Source of the DNA: CAILZL01 sp035548495
GTDB lineage: Bacteria > Pseudomonadota > Gammaproteobacteria > Steroidobacterales > Steroidobacteraceae
Length of the DNA: 7,859 bases
Direction: 5' to 3'
Assembly: GCA_035548495.1 (NCBI GenBank)
Contig: DASZSV010000085.1
Span: 1 to 7,859 of the forward strand
The translations under genes and the position numbers were made by a program. Under the pieces are notes generated by a model. That model did not search any database. It saw only the letters and a list, made by a program, of their open reading frames with translations, and was not told the origin of the DNA. Position 1 is the stretch's first letter, and each line of letters opens with the position of its first letter. This document shows, in pieces, positions 6,102-7,859 of this stretch.

Positions 6102-7199
6102 TTATCCGTTTGCCGCGGGTGGTGCCTGTGTTGAATTGCGTATTATCAGTTTGGGTTCCACCATCGCCGCATCCTGTTGTGCGCTGGAACTGATCAATGG
6201 AATGGTGGCAAGACGCGCCATCAATGGAATAGGCAGACGAATGGTGGTGAGTGGTGGCCACAGACGTGATGCAATCGGATTGTCATCGAAGCCCACAACG
6301 GATAAATCTTCGGGAATGGAAATGCCAAGCCGGTGCGCAACCTGATAGACGCCCGCCGCCATTTCATCGTTGGTCGAAAAAATGGCCGTGGGACGCGGCT
6401 GTTGCGACAACAGTTTTTCTCCAGCCTGAATGCCGGACTCGAAAGTGTAGGCGCCGTGAGCGATAAATTCCTGCGGCATTTGCAGCCCTCTGCTCTGCAG
6501 TGCGCCGATGAATCCGCTTAAACGTTCTTTCACGCTGCGATGACCTTCGGGTCCGGCAATGACCGCAATGTGTTTATGGCCCAGATCAATCAGATGCAGC
6601 GCTGCTTCGGCACAGGCCGCACGATCACCGGAAACAACGCGATACATGGCTGCTTCCACCTTGGCGGCGGCGACGCTGACGTGAGGACATCCAGCTTCGT
6701 CGAGCATTTTCAGAAGCAGGGGATTTTCGGAAATGGGTGGCAACAGAATGACACCATGCGGCTGCAAGCGTTCGACGAATTCACGCACATCAGGTACGAA
6801 TTGCGGACTGTGCCGGTCGCATTGATGTACAAGCAATTCAAAACCGGAACCGCGCAAGGCATCGAGTATGCCTGCCTGCATGCCGACAATGAATGTTGCG
6901 TTGGGGTTGTCGTATATCATTGCGATCAAAAATGATTTGCGGAATGCCAGTCCCCGCGCCTGTGGGTTGGGCTTGAATCCGGTCTTTGCGATGACCTCGT
7001 TGACCCGTTCGCGGATATCCTTGTTGACCGTGGGCACGTTGTTGATTACGCGCGATACGGTTTTTTTGCTGACACCCGCCAGGCGGGCGATGTCGTTGAT
7101 GGTGATTTGTTTGCTGCGGGTTGATGTGCCAGCAGCGCCGGATTTCACTTGTTTTGTCTTCAGGCGTGAAGCATGGGTGACTTTTGTTTTCTTTGCCAT
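6102..7199 (-). CDS. LacI-family transcriptional regulator (second)
   Basis: A second sugar-responsive repressor, 365 residues from ATG 7199. It has an unusually long basic leader of about 30 residues (MAKKTKVTHASRLKTKQVKS...) before the helix-turn-helix at about residues 33-52 (ITINDIARLAGVSKKTVSRV). The hinge helix NPQARGLA follows, then the ligand-binding domain with AMIYDNPNA, LGHKHIAVIAG, FSTNDEMA and VGFDDNP. It is clearly paralogous to the first regulator, with the same landmarks in the same order, but the recognition helix differs (KK versus IM before TVSR). The frame stays open upstream for 35 more residues, to 7304, but that stretch is not LacI-like, so I use the internal ATG directly before the lysine-rich leader. 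No strong ribosome binding site is visible. The gene is convergent with the alpha-glucuronidase gene. Its target could be that gene, itself or a gene beyond the right edge. Confidence 0.9.
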   Translation of the reverse strand: MAKKTKVTHASRLKTKQVKSGAAGTSTRSKQITINDIARLAGVSKKTVSRVINNVPTVNKDIRERVNEVIAKTGFKPNPQARGLAFRKSFLIAMIYDNPNATFIVGMQAGILDALRGSGFELLVHQCDRHSPQFVPDVREFVERLQPHGVILLPPISENPLLLKMLDEAGCPHVSVAAAKVEAAMYRVVSGDRAACAEAALHLIDLGHKHIAVIAGPEGHRSVKERLSGFIGALQSRGLQMPQEFIAHGAYTFESGIQAGEKLLSQQPRPTAIFSTNDEMAAGVYQVAHRLGISIPEDLSVVGFDDNPIASRLWPPLTTIRLPIPLMARLATIPLISSSAQQDAAMVEPKLIIRNSTQAPPAANG

Positions 7200-7859
7200 G
7201 GTGCAATGATGCCGGTGCTTAGTGGTTACAGGATAAAACAATTGATCAACAGCGGGTAGCATCCAGCAATTCAATGTGCCATTGATGGATGAATGTGCTG
7301 CCACAAATCTGGCGTGTTGCGCGTGTCACGTGAATGGGTTACCAGCTGACGCATGGTTTGATCACAATCACATATGGCATCACGAATCATGGGTTGATAT
7401 GGAACGAGGTTGAGGAAAGCGTGGCGGTGCTTTTCACAACCAGTGCAGAGAAACCTGTGGTGATCCGGCGGGTGGATATGAAAACGGCTGATAATTTGCA
7501 GTCCGATTGGGCAACGGCGGCGATGGTTGTTGATGCTGCCAACTCCAGACGCTACAACAGGAAGTGATAAATCTGCTGAGGCAGCTTAATCATGCTGGAT
7601 CACTTGATCAGAGGCCGGGTGCGAAAAAAGGCTGCAAGCAAAAACTCCTACAAGTTGCTTTTCATCAGGGGGAGCGTTAACCTTCCCGGCGGTTGAGGTT
7701 TACGAGTCACGCGGCAATCAGTGTCGAAAGTGGCCATGGTTGTTCAAGAACAAAAGCGGATGCAGATAAAGTTACAGGTATTGCCGGGCATCCGGTTTTC
7801 AGGGGTAAATCAAATCAAGTTGAGTGAATTTTCTCGAAGAATCTGAAATCGTGTTTTTT
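7200..7859. other. Right flank without a convincing gene
   Basis: This is the region upstream of the second lacI-type gene, running to the window edge. One + strand ORF at 7334-7567 (77 codons) has no ribosome binding site, no recognisable domain and unremarkable composition, so I do not call it a gene. Other frames are interrupted. The region contains a TTGATCAA palindrome (7242-7249) and an AAGCAA/TTGCTT inverted repeat with a 13-nt loop (7636-7641 and 7655-7660). It also has an imperfect TTAACC/GGTTGA pair with an 8-bp spacer (7677-7682 and 7691-7696), which could be an operator for a gene past the right edge. No clear promoter was found for either direction. Confidence 0.5.
7636..7660 (+). 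repeat. Small inverted repeat in right flank
   Basis: AAGCAA and TTGCTT are perfect 6-bp arms around a 13-nt loop, followed on the + strand by TT and then CATC. It is too weak for a confident terminator call and may be accidental. Confidence 0.2.

Noticed and set aside
7292..7413. Alternate + strand frame reading CCACH, which formally fits the CXXCH haem motif
   Set aside because: The frame closes at a TGA within about 35 codons, has no signal peptide or start, and the motif is short enough to occur by chance.
7334..7567. 77-codon + strand ORF in the right flank
   Set aside because: No ribosome binding site, no recognisable motif and no supporting neighbour; it overlaps the likely regulatory region of the second lacI-type gene.

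Overview
The window looks like a chromosomal accessory segment from a xylan-degrading, Gram-negative, probably gammaproteobacterial organism. That inference rests on a secreted GH67-type alpha-glucuronidase, LacI-family regulators and a 14-bp operator-like palindrome of the TGNTANCGNTANCA class known from xylan regulons. No rRNA, tRNA, CRISPR array or recognisable transposase was seen.

Left part (1 to about 2550), all genes on the + strand: a visibly AT-richer, decaying region. It holds a broken gene with a cadherin/VCBS-like beta-sandwich motif (frameshift near its start, in-frame TGA at 874), then a DUF3467-like gene carrying two internal TAA codons. Both are preceded by nearly the same 34-bp leader with a ribosome binding site. 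Next come an intact but unrecognised exported or membrane-anchored 169-residue protein and a mono-haem c-type cytochrome. The cytochrome appears to be only the N-terminal half of a cytochrome-porin-like protein, and it stops 15 bp short of the next gene.

Middle and right part (2565 to 7199): a compact xylan side-chain utilisation module. A lacI-type regulator on the - strand is divergent from the large alpha-glucuronidase gene on the + strand. Their shared intergenic region contains the 14-bp operator-like palindrome and a second inverted repeat. A second, paralogous lacI-type regulator on the - strand converges on the 3' end of the glucuronidase gene. The simplest model is that one or both regulators repress the glucuronidase until a xylan-derived ligand appears, after which the enzyme removes (methyl)glucuronic acid from xylo-oligosaccharides in the periplasm. 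Different recognition-helix residues suggest the two regulators read different operators.

Right flank (7200 to 7859): no convincing gene. It holds the upstream region of the second regulator, one weak ORF and a few small inverted repeats. No clearly new system is evident. The most unusual observations are the duplicated translational leader, the two-stop DUF3467 pseudogene and the cytochrome truncated at the boundary with the sugar module.
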